In this document: piece after piece, positions 36,247 through 48,967 of the stretch | How the letters are laid out: every line of letters begins with the position of its first letter | Numbering within the stretch: the stretch's first letter is position 1 | From: Proales similis | Lineage: Eukaryota; Rotifera; Eurotatoria; Ploima; Proalidae | DNA length: 64,000 bases | NCBI GenBank assembly: GCA_019059635.1 | Contig: JAGVRJ010000002.1 | Span: 372,001 to 436,000 of the forward strand | Direction of reading: 5' to 3' | Program-made: the position numbers and the translations under genes | The notes under the pieces: model-generated | Database searches by the model: none | Told to the model about the DNA's origin: nothing | The model's input: the letters and a program-made list of their open reading frames with translations, nothing else

Positions 36247-39200
36247 AAGAATGATGGTAACTTGAGATGCTTGAAAACTCAGCCTTGCTACAGTCAGAGT
36301 TCATTCGGCAGATTGCAAATTATGACTGAATGAGAATGTGTAACCATGTGCAAGCGTCAGTCGGTCAACTCATTACCGGATACTGCATATTTGCCTTGGC
36401 GGCTAAGCCCCTTTCCCTTCTATTCAGCACTTCTCCTTTGATTATTATTATTATTAATACAATCCTCTCGGCTCTTTTTTCCTTGACTTACACTTTGCCT
36501 TCTTTTCCGTGCCTTCCTGGCTTCGTTTCTCTCATTTCTCATTTAGTTTTTACTGAGAGAACCTTTGGGAACGCTCGTCCGGAAGACCAGCAGTGCCATT
36601 TAATCAGGTATTGACGTTAAGCCGTGACAGAGTTTATTGAACCAGTGTGTGTGTCTGCGCTAAAAATGAGCAGCTCTAAGCCAATCCCGTTGCTCCAAGA
36701 CCGAGAGAGATACATGTAAATGCCTCAGAAAGGTTATCCAGCCAAGCTCTGATGGCTTTGAGAAGCTGATGATGTTCAGATGAGCGCGATCAAGAAATTT
36801 CTCTCACAGTCGCGATATCTTAAGGCCATGAAATTGAATGAACTGGTGCATGGATGAGTTGAAAACCAACGTGAAAATTACCAATTCGTGTCGAATTTCA
36901 ATAATTATTTGCCAGACTAAGCGACATGGAAATTATTTCAGTTTTGAAAGGCTCCACTGAGCATTATCTCGCTCGATAAATAAAACCGATCAAGTTGGCA
37001 TGCGTTCGTTGTGAACTCGCATTCACGCACGTATTCGTCTACAATAGATGAGCCTTTCTCCTTGCTCTTCGCATTGAGTGTGTGTGTGTGTCTCTCTCTT
37101 TATGACGCTCGATGCCAAGTGAATTGTAGCAGCTAAGATTCCGTATATAGATTGGATCTATTACGATAGATGCGCATCGAATAATTGAACGCGCTGTGAA
37201 CATCGATATGCTCTACGAAGATGCTGCTCGCACATGTGTGTGTCTGTGTGAGTAGGAATCTCTCGAACAATGGATCGCTCTCACTCTTTATCAATCTCTC
37301 TTATATCTGGAGCATCCATTAAAGCGTATCGATTAGACTCTAATTTATGAAAGAGGAATATAAGGAAGCATTCCGGTATATCATCTTTTTGCGCTTCAAA
37401 ATTTCAACATAATTCTTCAGGGCTCGGATTCTCCTTTCGACTCGTTTGCCGACGCATCAATTTTAACACTCTGAGCTTGCCTGGCGGCCGTGAAAGAGAG
37501 AGAGAGAGAATTCTTTTTCTTCCTTCAGCCGCAGCTAACTAGGCAATGAATAATTGATTCTCTTTTAATGAAGCCGAGGCAAACTTTTCCGAGCTTGGTC
37601 TGTCTGTCTGTCTGTGTGCACTCACCTGTCAGTTTATCAATCTTTCTTCTCACTTGTGTGTCTGTCTAACTGTCTTCTTTTGTTGGCGTTTATTTGTCTG
37701 TTGCGATTGCGTGTCAGTGCTTTATTAGAATCAGGCCAATGCAGTCGAAGTGCAGAGCTTCTTTCTGGCCATCAAAGTAGCGTATAGAGAGAAGGATGCG
37801 CGATTCGCTTTACTTTGCCTCTGCCATTCCGAACAATTTGAGCGCTATTTACTCCAGGCCTGAGCAGGAGAAAGCGTATTAGTGAAAAGCATTATCCGCT
37901 GCCTCATAAACCTCTGACGCAATCGGAAAAAATTTACTTTGGTGCCTCAATCATTGATCTCCATCATCATTATTATCAGCAACAAAGGCAGAGTACGAGA
38001 AAAAAAACCACTAAAGCACTTAATTACGTGGCCAGTGAACGCGTCTATTATATCCATCATTTGTGTTGAAAAGTTAAACTGTTTTGCAATTTGCCAACAG
38101 ACTACAGGTAACAGGGCAAAGCGTGCCAACTATTCTAGCCGGCTTTTCAAATGGCCTCAACAATTTGAGCTATTTATTTATCCGTTCAAGAGCTTGCTTG
38201 CTTCCGAAACTTGTTGACCCTTTCGAAGATGAGTCTAAACGATTAGCCCAAACTGCGAGCAGTCTATGCCGACAGAGTGAGAAGAAAATTGAGAGAGAGA
38301 GAGAGAGAGTGTGAGAAAGTTGGGTCGGACTAGTTTGAAGAAAAAGAGAGCAAATTAGCGCCGAGCCAGATGTGAGCATTCCGGCTGGATTATCTTCTAA
38401 TCGTTATCACTTGAACCAAGTTATTTAAACATTATGGCAAATGGCTCAGTTCCCCGTCGGTCTGCCCTTTATACCAAATCTGATCGTCGGTTGTTTAAGC
38501 TATAAAGCCAATTAGATGAATGAGCATGAGTGGGAGATGAGCAAGCTTCCCATCGATATATCGATAAGCGTCATCCAGCGCCTAAGCCGCCTAATGTACC
38601 TAATCGAAGTACCATAATGCGGGCGGGCGAGCGGGCGCGCACTGCCGAATTGTGGGAGGCAGGCAAACAGACTTGCTCGATCGTGAAGTTGCACTTGAGC
38701 AATAAATCAGGGCCACTCTCCTGAGTGCTGCTTGTGTGATTTCTCGAGCAAGCATATGCGCCCCAGGGCTAAATGCGCATGGCTTGGGCCCAAATGCCAA
38801 TCTCAATTCAGATAGAATTATCCAACACTTTTGCTTCTGGCTCAGTCATGTGAATGTCAGTATTTAGAGCCGTTTGGCAAGCATAGAGTGACAGTATGGT
38901 TAAAATGGGACAGATGACGCAGGGTGAGGGTGCGAGCAAAGACTAAGAGGCAGCAAGAAGTGTTAGTTTTAAAGCGTTCATTTAGTCGGAGCATGAGAAG
39001 CAGTTTTCCAAAATCGCTCCCTGTTTTACAAATACGCCATCAAGCTCGCTTTTTGCTGGCGTTGGGCACTGGCGCCAATTTAGAGTTGATTTAGATTGAA
39101 ATTAGTTCACTAAACAACGGATGCAATCCAGCTAATGGAAGCCGGTGTTGCATTTTGTCCTAATGGCAGATGGCGAACCGACCGGAGAATCAACCAATAA

Positions 39201-40330
39201 GCTAGTGAGACAGTAAGAGAGAGAGGGAGCGTGTGTATGTGCGTAAGAGAATGGCGTGAAAAGTGAGTGAAAGCCAGACGATCGAATCATACAGAATGTT
39301 AATCAAACAGGGACGCCATTGAAATATCCGTTGGCGCTGTATGACTAGCACTAAATTCAAGTCAAAGTTTGGTGTGAAAATTTCATCTAGCAAATTGATT
39401 TCAGAGCGATGCATAGACGGCATTTGTTCATGTCATTAAGGCGCTTGCACTAGCAGCCTATACGCGGCAGCAGCAGCAGCAGCGGGCTATTTATTCTCGC
39501 AATATCTGACGACAGCACCACTTTCAGGCCTTACTTGATCCATATCGATTTTGAGCATGCAGATCGCAGGCAGCATGAAAAATTTGCTCAAAAATTACTA
39601 AATAGGGTCAAGAGTGATGAAATGAAATAAAGAAATGTAGAAGATGGAAGGAGGTTGCCTTCGTCATTGGCTCATCATCATGTTTGCTGTGGCATTCTCT
39701 AGTCTGCATGCTTCAAATGGCAATGCGTTAAACGCCCTTCGAGTTTTCATAATATTCTTTCTAGTTTGAGTGCAAAAATTGGATTTAATTTTCGCCAGAT
39801 TGTTTCTTACTCAACAAAAGCTGTGAGCGAGAGAGCAGACGATTGAGCAGGCGAGCGAGCGAGCGAGAAAACAGCCAGCCACTCATTCCAACACTGGCAG
39901 ACGCATTGGTGAACTGCAAACAACCAAATTGCATCTCGACTTGATTGCGCTTTTTCTTAATTTGCTCGATCCAAATTGCAATTATCCTTGCCAGCCGATT
40001 TCTAATGAACCAGACTCGTCGCTCTACACCGCTTTGCACTTATTTGGCCGTCTATTGTTGTTGTTGTTGTCGATGTTATTCTTAATTTTTCGCTCCTTAC
40101 TTTACACGTCCCTTTCTAAATATTCTCAAGCGGCATTTATCATGCGAAGCAAGAAATTCGCACACTCCTACTGGTCTCCGCTCAGATTAGCTAACAGTCT
40201 ATGATTTGGAATTTAGATTTCGTTTGAATTGTGTGACGCAATCTGCAAGCACGCTATGACGGCCTGAATACTGAATGGACGCTTGAGAGGGCAGACTATT
40301 AGAGTATAGAGCGATCAGTGAATCGCGGCC

Positions 40331-43276
40331 ATGAGTGAAGCAGTTATCAATTTAGAAGAGGATGGCACCGACAGCAAGAACGGCTCGCTTCAGCGACTCA
40401 ACTCTCCGCCGGCCTCAGTCGACGAAGGCGTGAGGCGTTCGACTGCTGTCTGCTACAATCCGGGTTCTAGTCATCCGACGACAACTGTCCTGTCTGATAA
40501 CCACGGCGCTTACCACACAGAACTGACTACTGCATGTGGCTCAGCATCGTCCATTACTGATTACGGCATGAGTGCAGGTTCGATTATGATGAAGCCGATC
40601 AGCCCAGCAGCCGGACAGACGACCACCACCACGACAACCACAACCAAAAAGTACAACGGAAACGATTATTTTGCCAACATTGGCCTAGAGTCAATCAAGC
40701 TAAATGGAGCGGTTCCGTTCAAACAGTTACGCAATCCGCTGCACATGCGCAACGATGGCAAAGATGGTGAATTGAAGCACAAATTGAAAACCTCTACGTC
40801 TAACCCATCCGCTCCAAAAGGCGTAACGACCACCACCACAACAACAACAACCATGGCGGTGGTAAAGAGCAAAGATCTAAACAAACTCTCCAACAGCATT
40901 AGTTTGCTAACGAGCCCGACTGCTTCTAAAGAGTGCGGCAAGCGATTACTCAAAAACAATACAATCGATATAGACTCCTATCAAGCAGACGAGCGAGCTT
41001 ATTCGGGCTCGAAGCGCAACAGTCTTCGCACGATGAACTCATGCGAGAGGCGCGATGGCGCCAATTTCGAGATCGCGAGCAAAGCGTCTAGTCTGTTCGG
41101 CGCCGGCTTGCATCACATTGACTCAGACCTGAACGAGAACTTGCCGGCAAGCACCAATCATCACAGCCTTTCTTCGAACGATTTCACGGCCGACAGCAGC
41201 GCCAAACTAAAGACGGCGTCTAAGCATTTGATCGGCGACTCGAGACAGGTTGCAAACGACACTGAACTCTCCGTACAGAAAGAGCCGGCCAATCCGGCCG
41301 ATAACGAAACTCAAGCGCTTTACCCGCGCCGTCGTAACACAACGCGGCAGACAACTGTGAACAGCACCAAAGAGAAAAAGACCAGCGTCGGCTATCGGCT
41401 GGGAAAGAGAAAGCTTTTATTTGAAAAGCGGAGGCAAATTTCAGACTATGCACTATTGTTCGCAATGACCGGTGTGCTGTTGATGATACTCGAGACCGAG
41501 CTTTCAATGTCTCAGGTCTACGAAAAGGTAACTAGACAAGGCTCTTCGAAAGCATCAAAAACCTCTCACACAGACTAAATTCCGCTGCTCGCGTTCTTTT
41601 AGAGCTCCATTTACTCAAAAGCGGTCAAGAGCTTGATAACTTTATCCACAGCGTTTCTTCTATTTCTAATATTGCTCTACCACGCGCTCGAAGTTCAGGT
41701 AATTTAACCAATTGGCCTCAGAGCGAGAACTTGGCTAATTCTGTGTAAACATCGCGCAGCTATTCATAATTGACAACTGCATTGAAGATTGGCGTATAGC
41801 GATCACATGGCAGCGATCACTGCAGGTGATGGCCGAGCTGGTAATTTGCTCCATCCATCCGATACCGGGCGACTTCAGCTTTGTGTGGACAACCAAGCCC
41901 GCGCATATGAGATACGAGAATCGGGCCCTAGTGCCTGTGGACTTGATTCTCTCGCTGCCCATGTTCTTGCGGCTCTATCTGATATGCCGCTCGATGCTGC
42001 TCCACAGCAAACTGTTCACTGACGCTTCGAGTCGGAGCATCGGCGCTCTCAATCGAATTAACTTTAATACTCGATTTGTACTCAAAACGCTAATGACCAT
42101 TTGTCCTGGCACCGTTCTACTCGTGTTTATCCTCAGCCTGTTCATAATCGCAAGCTGGACTCTACGCGCTTGTGAAAGGTAAACAACTAAACTATCCCGA
42201 GTTTGCATTCAACCACTTTAACGTTCATTTTCAGCTTTCACGACGAAAAGCACGGAAATCTCCTCAATTCCATGTGGCTTATCGCAGGTTGGTCCACCGA
42301 ATCTCTCCAAGCCATCTCAGTCTGTTCTAACTCAATTGCAGTGACTTTTCTGGCCATCGGTTATGGCGATCTCGTGCCCAACACATATTGCGGCCGAGCT
42401 GTCTGCGTAGTCTCCGGCCTCATGGTACCTATTCAAGCAGCCGATCATCTCTCGTCTCAGGTCATTCATTCATTTCATTAAAACAGGGCGTCTCATGCAC
42501 AGCGACCATGGTGGCGGTTCTGGCGCGCAAGCTCGAGCTCACTAGGGCCGAGAAGCATGTGCACAATTTCATGATGGACACGCAGTTGACCAAACGAGTA
42601 AGAAAACTTGATCTGGTCAGCCGCAAAATCGAAGCGCTCTGATTTCTTTTGGTCAATAGCTGAAAAACGCGGCGGCCAATGTGCTCCGGGAGACGTGGCT
42701 CATTTACAAGTACACGAAGCTGGCCGACGAAATAGTTCCGTCTAAAGTGCGAACCCATCAGCGCAAGTTTCTGCAAGCGATTCACAGGTCAGGAGCCAAT
42801 CAGACGACCAAAGAAATATTCAAAATTCAACTAATTTACTTTTTAAAGCCTTCGAAAAGTTAAACTTGACCAGCGAAAGTTGAACGACAATGTAAACACA
42901 ATAATCGACTTGGCCAAGACTCAGAACAGCATTTACGAGACGGTCTGCGATCTGAGCTCGTCGCACAACACAATCGATTGTCGGATAAGAGAGCTCGAAG
43001 ATAAATTGTCTATTCTACAGGTAAGAAGCCGGCTTGGTAGTCGCAAGTCAACATGTCGATAATCGCAACCGATTTTAGTCTCAGCTGAATCTACTGCCCT
43101 CACAGCTCCAAACAATCATGAACGAGCAGAGCAGAGAGATGGTTGAGAAACTCGGCCAGATAAACAAGCAGTCGTCGTTCGGCGGCTCGGCAGCCAACTC
43201 AATTGATGACGGCAGCCTGAACAATATGCCCACTAGTCAAGGCTTGCAAATACCTACTATTTCAACTCATCGTTAG
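40331..43276 (+). CDS. small-conductance Ca2+-activated K+ channel (SK/KCNN)
   Basis: Nine exons, about 815 residues. The N-terminal 370 residues are Ser/Thr/Asn-rich and disordered, with two poly-threonine runs encoded by mixed ACC/ACA/ACG codons. The channel core follows: S1 ([20 protein letters not shown]), S2, S3 with [11 protein letters not shown]4-S5 with [13 protein letters not shown], and S6. The pore has the K+ filter [13 protein letters not shown], read across a phase-1 junction. The calmodulin-binding region is near-invariant: [39 protein letters not shown] and [10 protein letters not shown]. The C-terminal coiled coil ([20 protein letters not shown]) is also present. SK channels open through constitutively bound calmodulin and set after-hyperpolarisation (family knowledge). 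AATAAA near 43567. Introns are about 55-75 nt. The precise SK subtype cannot be given; invertebrates often have one gene. Confidence 0.94.
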
Positions 43277-43764
43277 TATTTTAGTTGAATCGAGTTTAGA
43301 TTTTCTTGTGTTTCTTTCTGACGTCGATTGCGTCTCCTCCTCCTCTCTCTCTCTCTAATTTCTAAATTTATTTGTTCCTGAAACTCATTCGAACCGGTAA
43401 GGAGAAAAGCCGGCTGAATTTAAATGAATCTTGTCCTTTTGCCGTTCATCTCCTGCTTCATTTCCTGACACGATATTCTCCCTATTTCTTGCCGTTTTTC
43501 GATGGTCGGTTGTCCTTTCGCTGAATTTCTTTTCACCGGCCGCTTTCGCCTCATTTAAGATTCAATAATAAATTCGCTTTTCACGCTTCGTCTTCACTGG
43601 CAACTCGTACCGTGGTATTTTATTTTTTTTTTCAACTTTATTGCTCATCGGCTTTTTTACTTTCAAATGGCCAGCAATGAAGAGCCTAAAGATAATTGGA
43701 AACTAAAAATTTAATGCTTTAATATATCCTTGAGCGTGGACCCATAAAATAGATTAGGCTTAGA
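43277..43764. other. convergent 3' spacer between SK channel and YIPF6
   Basis: About 490 bases of T-rich sequence holding the SK-channel 3' untranslated region with AATAAA near 43567, then the 3' untranslated region of YIPF6 on the other strand. No gene seen. Confidence 0.5.
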
Positions 43765-44496
43765 TTAGTTTGTGTCCAAGACAATCAGCCAGGCGATAAC
43801 AAAATAGAAAAGGAAAATTGGAAAGATGGCGAGTGCTTTTCTGTCCGCCAAAGAGGCGGTCTCTGTAGATAGGAAAGCGGTGCTGGCAAACACCGACCAA
43901 CCACATGATACGAACACAATAATAAATCGCATGGCAAGCGCGAACGTTGACTTGGTACCAGCTGTGAACAGAATGAATTGGCTCATGATTGTGGCCAACA
44001 CAAGAGGCAGCAAGCAGTAGCCAAGGACACACACGCTCTGGAAGAAGCTGAGCTTGCCGGACAATAGTTTGGCGTTTATCGAAATCACCATTGCGCCCAA
44101 GGTGATCAGAGCGAATACAGACGCAAACTCGGGCGCTGTTTGGCTTTTGTCATTGTCGCCTTGGAGAGCGATCGAGAGCAACACACAGAGTGAAAGAGGA
44201 CCCCACAGATCCCAGTCCCTGAGAAGCAGGTTGCTTTTCTTCGGAAACAGCACGTGGCCAAATTTGTAGAATACGGCCTTGAGATCTCGCTTTATGGTCA
44301 CACTGACTGGTTCGTCCAGAGTGGACACGTGTTCGGTCCCTTGATTTGAGCCGAGGTTCAAGGTCGTCGCTGTTTTGCCTTTACTCGACGACTTTTTCAC
44401 CTCCGAGCTTCCGATATCTCCTTCTATATCGCTCAGGCCAGTCGATGTGATGCCGATGAACTGCATGCTTTCCTCTTGGGGCTTTTGTTCGGCCAT
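43765..44496 (-). CDS. YIPF6: Yip1-domain protein YIPF6
   Basis: A single-exon 243-residue protein. The cytosolic N terminus of about 75 residues is Ser/Lys-rich and carries the family's approach to the membrane (LDEPVSVTIKRDLKAV, then KSNLLLRDWDLWGPLSLCVL). Five hydrophobic spans follow, with conserved SFFQSVCVLGYCLLPLVLA, WSVFASTAFL and FLFYFVIAWLI. YIPF proteins cycle between ER and Golgi and bind Rab/Ypt GTPases and COPII machinery (family knowledge). The ATG at 44496 (MAEQKPQEES) is used; the frame is open further upstream but only through non-ATG codons. Convergent with the SK channel. Confidence 0.93.
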   Translation of the reverse strand: MAEQKPQEESMQFIGITSTGLSDIEGDIGSSEVKKSSSKGKTATTLNLGSNQGTEHVSTLDEPVSVTIKRDLKAVFYKFGHVLFPKKSNLLLRDWDLWGPLSLCVLLSIALQGDNDKSQTAPEFASVFALITLGAMVISINAKLLSGKLSFFQSVCVLGYCLLPLVLATIMSQFILFTAGTKSTFALAMRFIIVFVSCGWSVFASTAFLSTETASLADRKALAIFPIFLFYFVIAWLIVLDTN

Positions 44497-45468
44497 CTTT
44501 CTGCTTGCTGCTTTCAGTTTACGATTAGAGCACTCAACGAGCGATTGTAAATGACTATGCAATTGAGAGGCGAATAACCACCTCGGCGGGCGTTCAAGTT
44601 TAAAATCAAATGACTTTTATTGGCCTTTTATTTGGTTGATTTATTCAAAAGCATGCCAACACAAACAAGCCGCAAGAAAAGCCAATTTTTAAATGGTCCA
44701 GACCGTCATTGATTCGATCAAAATGCGAAGAGTAAATAGGGCAATACAATGCGGCAAAATATGAATATTTTAAAAATAGGGAAAATAGTTTGCTAATTTC
44801 ATTTGTGTGTTTGATTTGAATTGCTGGCACTGGATCGAGTATCACACGACTAGTTCATTTGCTCGATTTGAGAGTAGGAAATTTCTGCTTCGATCGAAGA
44901 GAGAGAATAGGCAAACAGGAGAAGCGGGCTGGCAGTGCGGCATCAACTCGACTCAAACAGACTGAGTTTTGAAATGGTCGTAAATAACAATTGAGCACCG
45001 CTCGCCTCACTATGGTCACACTCGGTATAGATTGAACTGGTTGATTGAACTGTTCACTGTTGTCTGTTGGCTGCTAGCGCAAACAGCGGCTATTTCGTAT
45101 TTTGCATTTCTGTGTGTTTAAACTTGCACTTAAGGTCGCGTCGCCTTTCCAATTGCCAAAAGCGATGACAGCTGAAGAATCACACGCAGCGAAGATCTAA
45201 TCGCAGGATCATCTTCTCAGAATAAAAATGCTTCAATTCGGCTTCGGTTCGGTATCAACAAGAATGTGGCAATTATTCAATGAGAGAAAGGTCGCAGTGC
45301 TGTCCACCGAGTGTGTGGCTAGATATCAAAATTGACTATGTACAATAATTCATCGGGTTTAGCTTGAACGGACCGAACTCGTTGAGGGGAGTTTCGAGTT
45401 CACGCCGATCAGCGAATTTTGATTCTTTAAGCTCGATAATGTGAACGAAGCTGGCGAAGCGATCGCAT
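44497..45468. other. intergenic region between YIPF6 and GRAM-domain gene
   Basis: About 970 bases. It holds the YIPF6 promoter and the 3' untranslated region of the GRAM-domain gene. Composition is AT-rich without simple repeats longer than about 12 bases. No reading frame with conserved composition is seen. Confidence 0.45.
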
Positions 45469-46654
45469 TCAGTTATAATCGGGCAAATCGGCCCTTAGCT
45501 GCTTAAATATTTCGTCCACCTGATTGACTTTGCCGAGTAGGACGAATGCGTTCATGAGCAAGAATAAGCACCTTTGAAATCGTTAAATCGTTCACTGAGC
45601 CGCCATGGCCACAGGTATACGTGCGGACACTTACATCAGCAGGCAAATCGGCAGAAGGGCATCGATCCTTGATATTCTTTAAGCAAACGGAGAATTAGAA
45701 CTTGAGCTGACGATTCGTAGGAGCGGATAACTTACTTTGAAAAACCGGGCACAAGAATGTTGAATAAAACTTTGATCCCTAAAAGCAATCGAGGAGAAAA
45801 AAATGAAATTTGAGTTCAAGTGACGAATCAGAGTTTGAGCTCACTTTGAGGAAGACTTTTCGTTTTGTCTGTTTTTCTCACGCAAACTCTGCGTTCGACC
45901 GGATTGAAGTCAAAGTCGCTAGAAGAAGTTTGAGTGTCAAGTTTGAGTATTTGCGCGAGGTGCCGCACAGGTGAACTTACTAAAAACAGCGCTGCTCGGA
46001 TCCGTTGTAGATTTCAGAGTAATTGAAAATCCGAGACTCTTTCAGATCGAGAGACTCGTCAGATATGATTGACGGTGCTTTTCCGACGTCCGAACGGTTC
46101 CCACTCACGTCATTCAGCAGATCAGGATCAGACGCCGATTTGACCAATTGAACTCCGGCCAAGTCAGACGAGTCCTCTTCGCCTGACTCTCTTTGCTTTG
46201 AGTATTTGAAAAAGAGACTCAGCCGCTGAAAAGTGTTTGAGCGCGAGCGGAACGAGGCAAATGTGTAAGAAGAGTTTTGCGTGTCGATTTGGATGCCGGT
46301 CGGGAATATGAGCGCGTGCATGGTTCGTGTGATCGACTTGACGTCGGCGAATTTCAGCACTAAAATGTGCTCTTGACTGAGCACTTTCGAATGGAAGCAA
46401 ATGTAATTGAGAGTGAGATACATGGCGCCTTGGAACAGATTTATGGACTTGACGTAGGCGCATGAGTATCGCTGCAGCACTTTCTCTTCGTGCGGCACAC
46501 ACGGAAAGAGCTGGTGAAATTTGTCGTTCAGCTTCGGATTATTTTTCTTGTTCAGCAGGCCAGAGCCGTTTGCAACACTGTGCCGACTCGTATTCATCTC
46601 TTCAAGGTTATCAGATGGCGTCGCTTTAGACGCATTCGAATCTCGTTTAGACAT
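45469..46654 (-). CDS. GRAM-domain membrane protein (GRAMD1/2-like)
   Basis: Five exons giving about 310 residues. Exon 1 (46654 to about 45981) holds the GRAM domain: FHQLFPCVPHEEKVLQRYSC, then GAMYLTLNYICFHSKV, then IFPTGIQIDT and YTFASFRSRS, matching the PH-like GRAM fold of GRAMD proteins. Four short exons follow (YDFDFNPVERRVCV, then IKVLFNILVPGFSK, then ISRIDALLPICLLM, then CLFLLMNAFVLLG) and end in a hydrophobic anchor of about 20 residues and a short charged tail. GRAMD proteins sit in the ER at plasma-membrane contact sites and bind PS/cholesterol or phosphoinositides (family knowledge). A VASt (START-like) domain is absent, which favours GRAMD2 over the GRAMD1/Aster group. Short exons were joined by phase and remain probable rather than certain. 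Confidence 0.85.
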
Positions 46655-47884
46655 TGATATTCACACGTTTCTAGTTTGTTTCAGTGATCGCCTCAGCAAT
46701 ATTAGTATCGCCGCTTTGAAATATGCATTGTTTCGGACACGATCTAGATTTAGAGCCAACTCAGTTAGGCAACGAGTAAACAAACAAATAGCTCGGCGAT
46801 GGGACGAGCCCAGTCGAACTGGTCAGATGGTTGCTCACTCTCCCCGCTTGCGCATTCGCTCGTTCTCTTGTCGAGTTTGTCATTCGTGCAAGGTCGATCG
46901 TTCGCTTATGACTAGTGCATAGAAAATTTATTATATACTTGAAAGTGAATGAATCTGGCAACGTTGAATGATCATAATCGAAACTTATGCATTTCTAGAG
47001 GCCTAAATTCTCGCATGCAAGACGCTCGCAAATCAGAATTAAGCGTCTATTAGACTAGCGATTGCTTCCAAGTCTGCCTCTATTTAATCCTGGCTTGTTC
47101 AAGTTGTTAAGGAAACCAAAACAGACCTACATCATTCTCACATGCGTCCAATATCACGCAGCAATTTTATTTTCCAAAAAAAAAATACACACGCCCAAAC
47201 GTGTGCACATAAAGCCGTTCTAACTCGCTTCTGCGCAATAGTTCAACATGAAAGCAACCAATCAGACAGCTATTGAGTAAGCACCGTGTTAATTTTGGTT
47301 TCTATCGTACGATTTTAAATGACGCCAGATAGCCCAATTGCACGTTTAATCAGGTTTTCTCTAAACTGCGCACACCTGACTACCTCCATCACCTTACTCC
47401 CTCTCTCCTTCTCTCTCTTTCTGTCTCTATCTTTTTTAATGAGCATACTGCTGAATGAATAAAAGCGAATGAACCTTGACTCATCTCTGATCGAACCACC
47501 ATCCCTGCATAGTTGGCGCTCAAGCATGAACACAAACAAAGCAATTCATTCGAAAAATAAATTGCTTCAAACTGGTTAATTTTTTGAGCTGCCTCTTCTC
47601 CTTTGTCTCAGTTCAATCAAAATACAAAAGAAAGCTATTTTGATTAGATAATTCTTGGCCAATTGGTCTGGCAAATATCAGCTCGTCCTAATTATTTGAG
47701 CCGTGCCCTGAGGTTCGTGACCCTCAACTTGAAGTTTTTCATGCACAAGTTTACATTTGAAAGAAAAGAGAGACAGACAGGGAAAAAGAGAGAAATCAAG
47801 TTATTAGACAATTTTAAAATGAATGGGTAGTGACGGAGTCTAGACCGACTCTTTGATGAATGTCTTGTGCTCATCAAATGTAGA
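46655..47884. other. intergenic region between GRAM-domain gene and TM2D3-like gene
   Basis: About 1.2 kb: the GRAM-gene promoter and the 3' untranslated region of the TM2D3-like gene. A CT-rich tract lies at about 47398-47420. No gene or repeat family recognised. Confidence 0.45.
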
Positions 47885-48762
47885 TCAAATGTAGATGGAG
47901 CCGTCTTCGGGGCCAAGGTAACCGACATAGATCAAGACTGCATCGACCAGGGTCCATAGACCAACACCGCCGAAACTCAATAGTTTGCCGAGCCCTTCCT
48001 TGTAAAACGAACCCATGATCTGTGTTCTCGCGGTCTATTTCGCTGGACAGAATCGCTTACTCTGAATTGGCCCAAATAGAAACGGTCTGCTCCAAAACCG
48101 CCCAGAGTCAGACTGAGAATGAACGCAATGTTCCACTTGTAGCCACTGGTCCAGTTGCACGGCGCTCTCTTGTGGAAATAGCGCGAGCCGAGACAAACCA
48201 CGTGATCGTGAACTGTGCAGTTGACCTTGTAAAGCCGCTTGCCGCTCATGCGATGGCATTTTACGTTTGGAGTGCAAACATGCATCCAATCGGGTGTTTG
48301 ATAGCAAAATTGACATGTGCCTTCAAGGTCAAACTGCCGCTCGCCCTTTTTTTGTTGGCATTCAACGTTAATTGTCCTGCAAGCAAGCAGAGCAGAACAG
48401 ACTCACCTGACACTTTAGGCTGCTAGGCGCTGTGCACCGGGTCTGAAGCGGTTGGCCGTATATGCAATCAGCTGCGCTCGCATTTCGGTCAATCGAGCAT
48501 TCTAAACACTCGACCGGCAGCTCTCGACACGCTGCTGGTTTGAACGGCTCGCATTTGAGATTCTCTTGAGTAAGGGTCAGATTAACCGAGAATCTAAATT
48601 GTCGCGCGTGAAATGCTCGCTTGAAGTGAATTGGTTCAGAGTCGAATCGAAATCGCCCTCTTACAGTTCAAGAACTTCGTCTGCCCAGACGCCCGATTGT
48701 CCAATAATGCCGATGATGTTGATGATGGCCAAGAGAAAGCCGAGTTTGAGACTACCTCTCAT
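47885..48762 (-). CDS. TM2D3: TM2 domain-containing protein 3-like (almondex)
   Basis: Four exons, about 225 residues. Signal peptide at the start (MRGSLKLGFLLAIINIIGII). An extracellular cysteine-rich region follows, with CLEC, GERQFDLEGTCQFCYQ and VNCTVHDHVVCLGSRYF. Then the TM2 module: YKWNIAFILSLTLGGFGADR, FYLGQFR, EGLGKLLSFGGVGLWTLVD and the ending YLGPEDGSIYI. The DRF motif of TM2D proteins is present as DRFYLGQ. The third exon was set by choosing the acceptor that yields CQGERQF, which restores family spacing with a 61-nt intron. TM2D proteins modulate Notch signalling and phagocytosis (family knowledge, from almondex/amaretto/biscotti). A 13-base duplication overlaps the last codon and the stop (47881-47905). 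Confidence 0.87.
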
Positions 48763-48967
48763 CTCGTCGGGCCGTTGTTCTATGAAGACAAGTCTCTATG
48801 CGCAAATATTCAGCAGTTGGGAATATAATTCGAAATATAATGCAACACACAGGCTAATCAGCCTGTCAAGCAGTTTGTCTTTTAGAAAGAGACACATCAA
48901 CATCGGATTAAATATTTATTCGACAATGTGCTCGATTTTAACAAGGAAACGACGAGAATAGAACGTT

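Larger units (their letters stand above)
34208..40330. other. 6.1-kb gene-poor region between tetraspanin and SK channel
   Basis: No frame with protein-like composition is seen over 6 kb. The region is AT-rich with many simple repeats (GA near 34331, ACG triplets near 36224, GTCT near 37604, AGC triplets near 39463, GTT triplets near 40055). It lies between divergent promoters, so at least the SK-channel and tetraspanin promoters are inside. It is the longest spacer in the window and again flanks a neuronal gene. No tRNA-like or other RNA gene found by eye. Confidence 0.5.
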
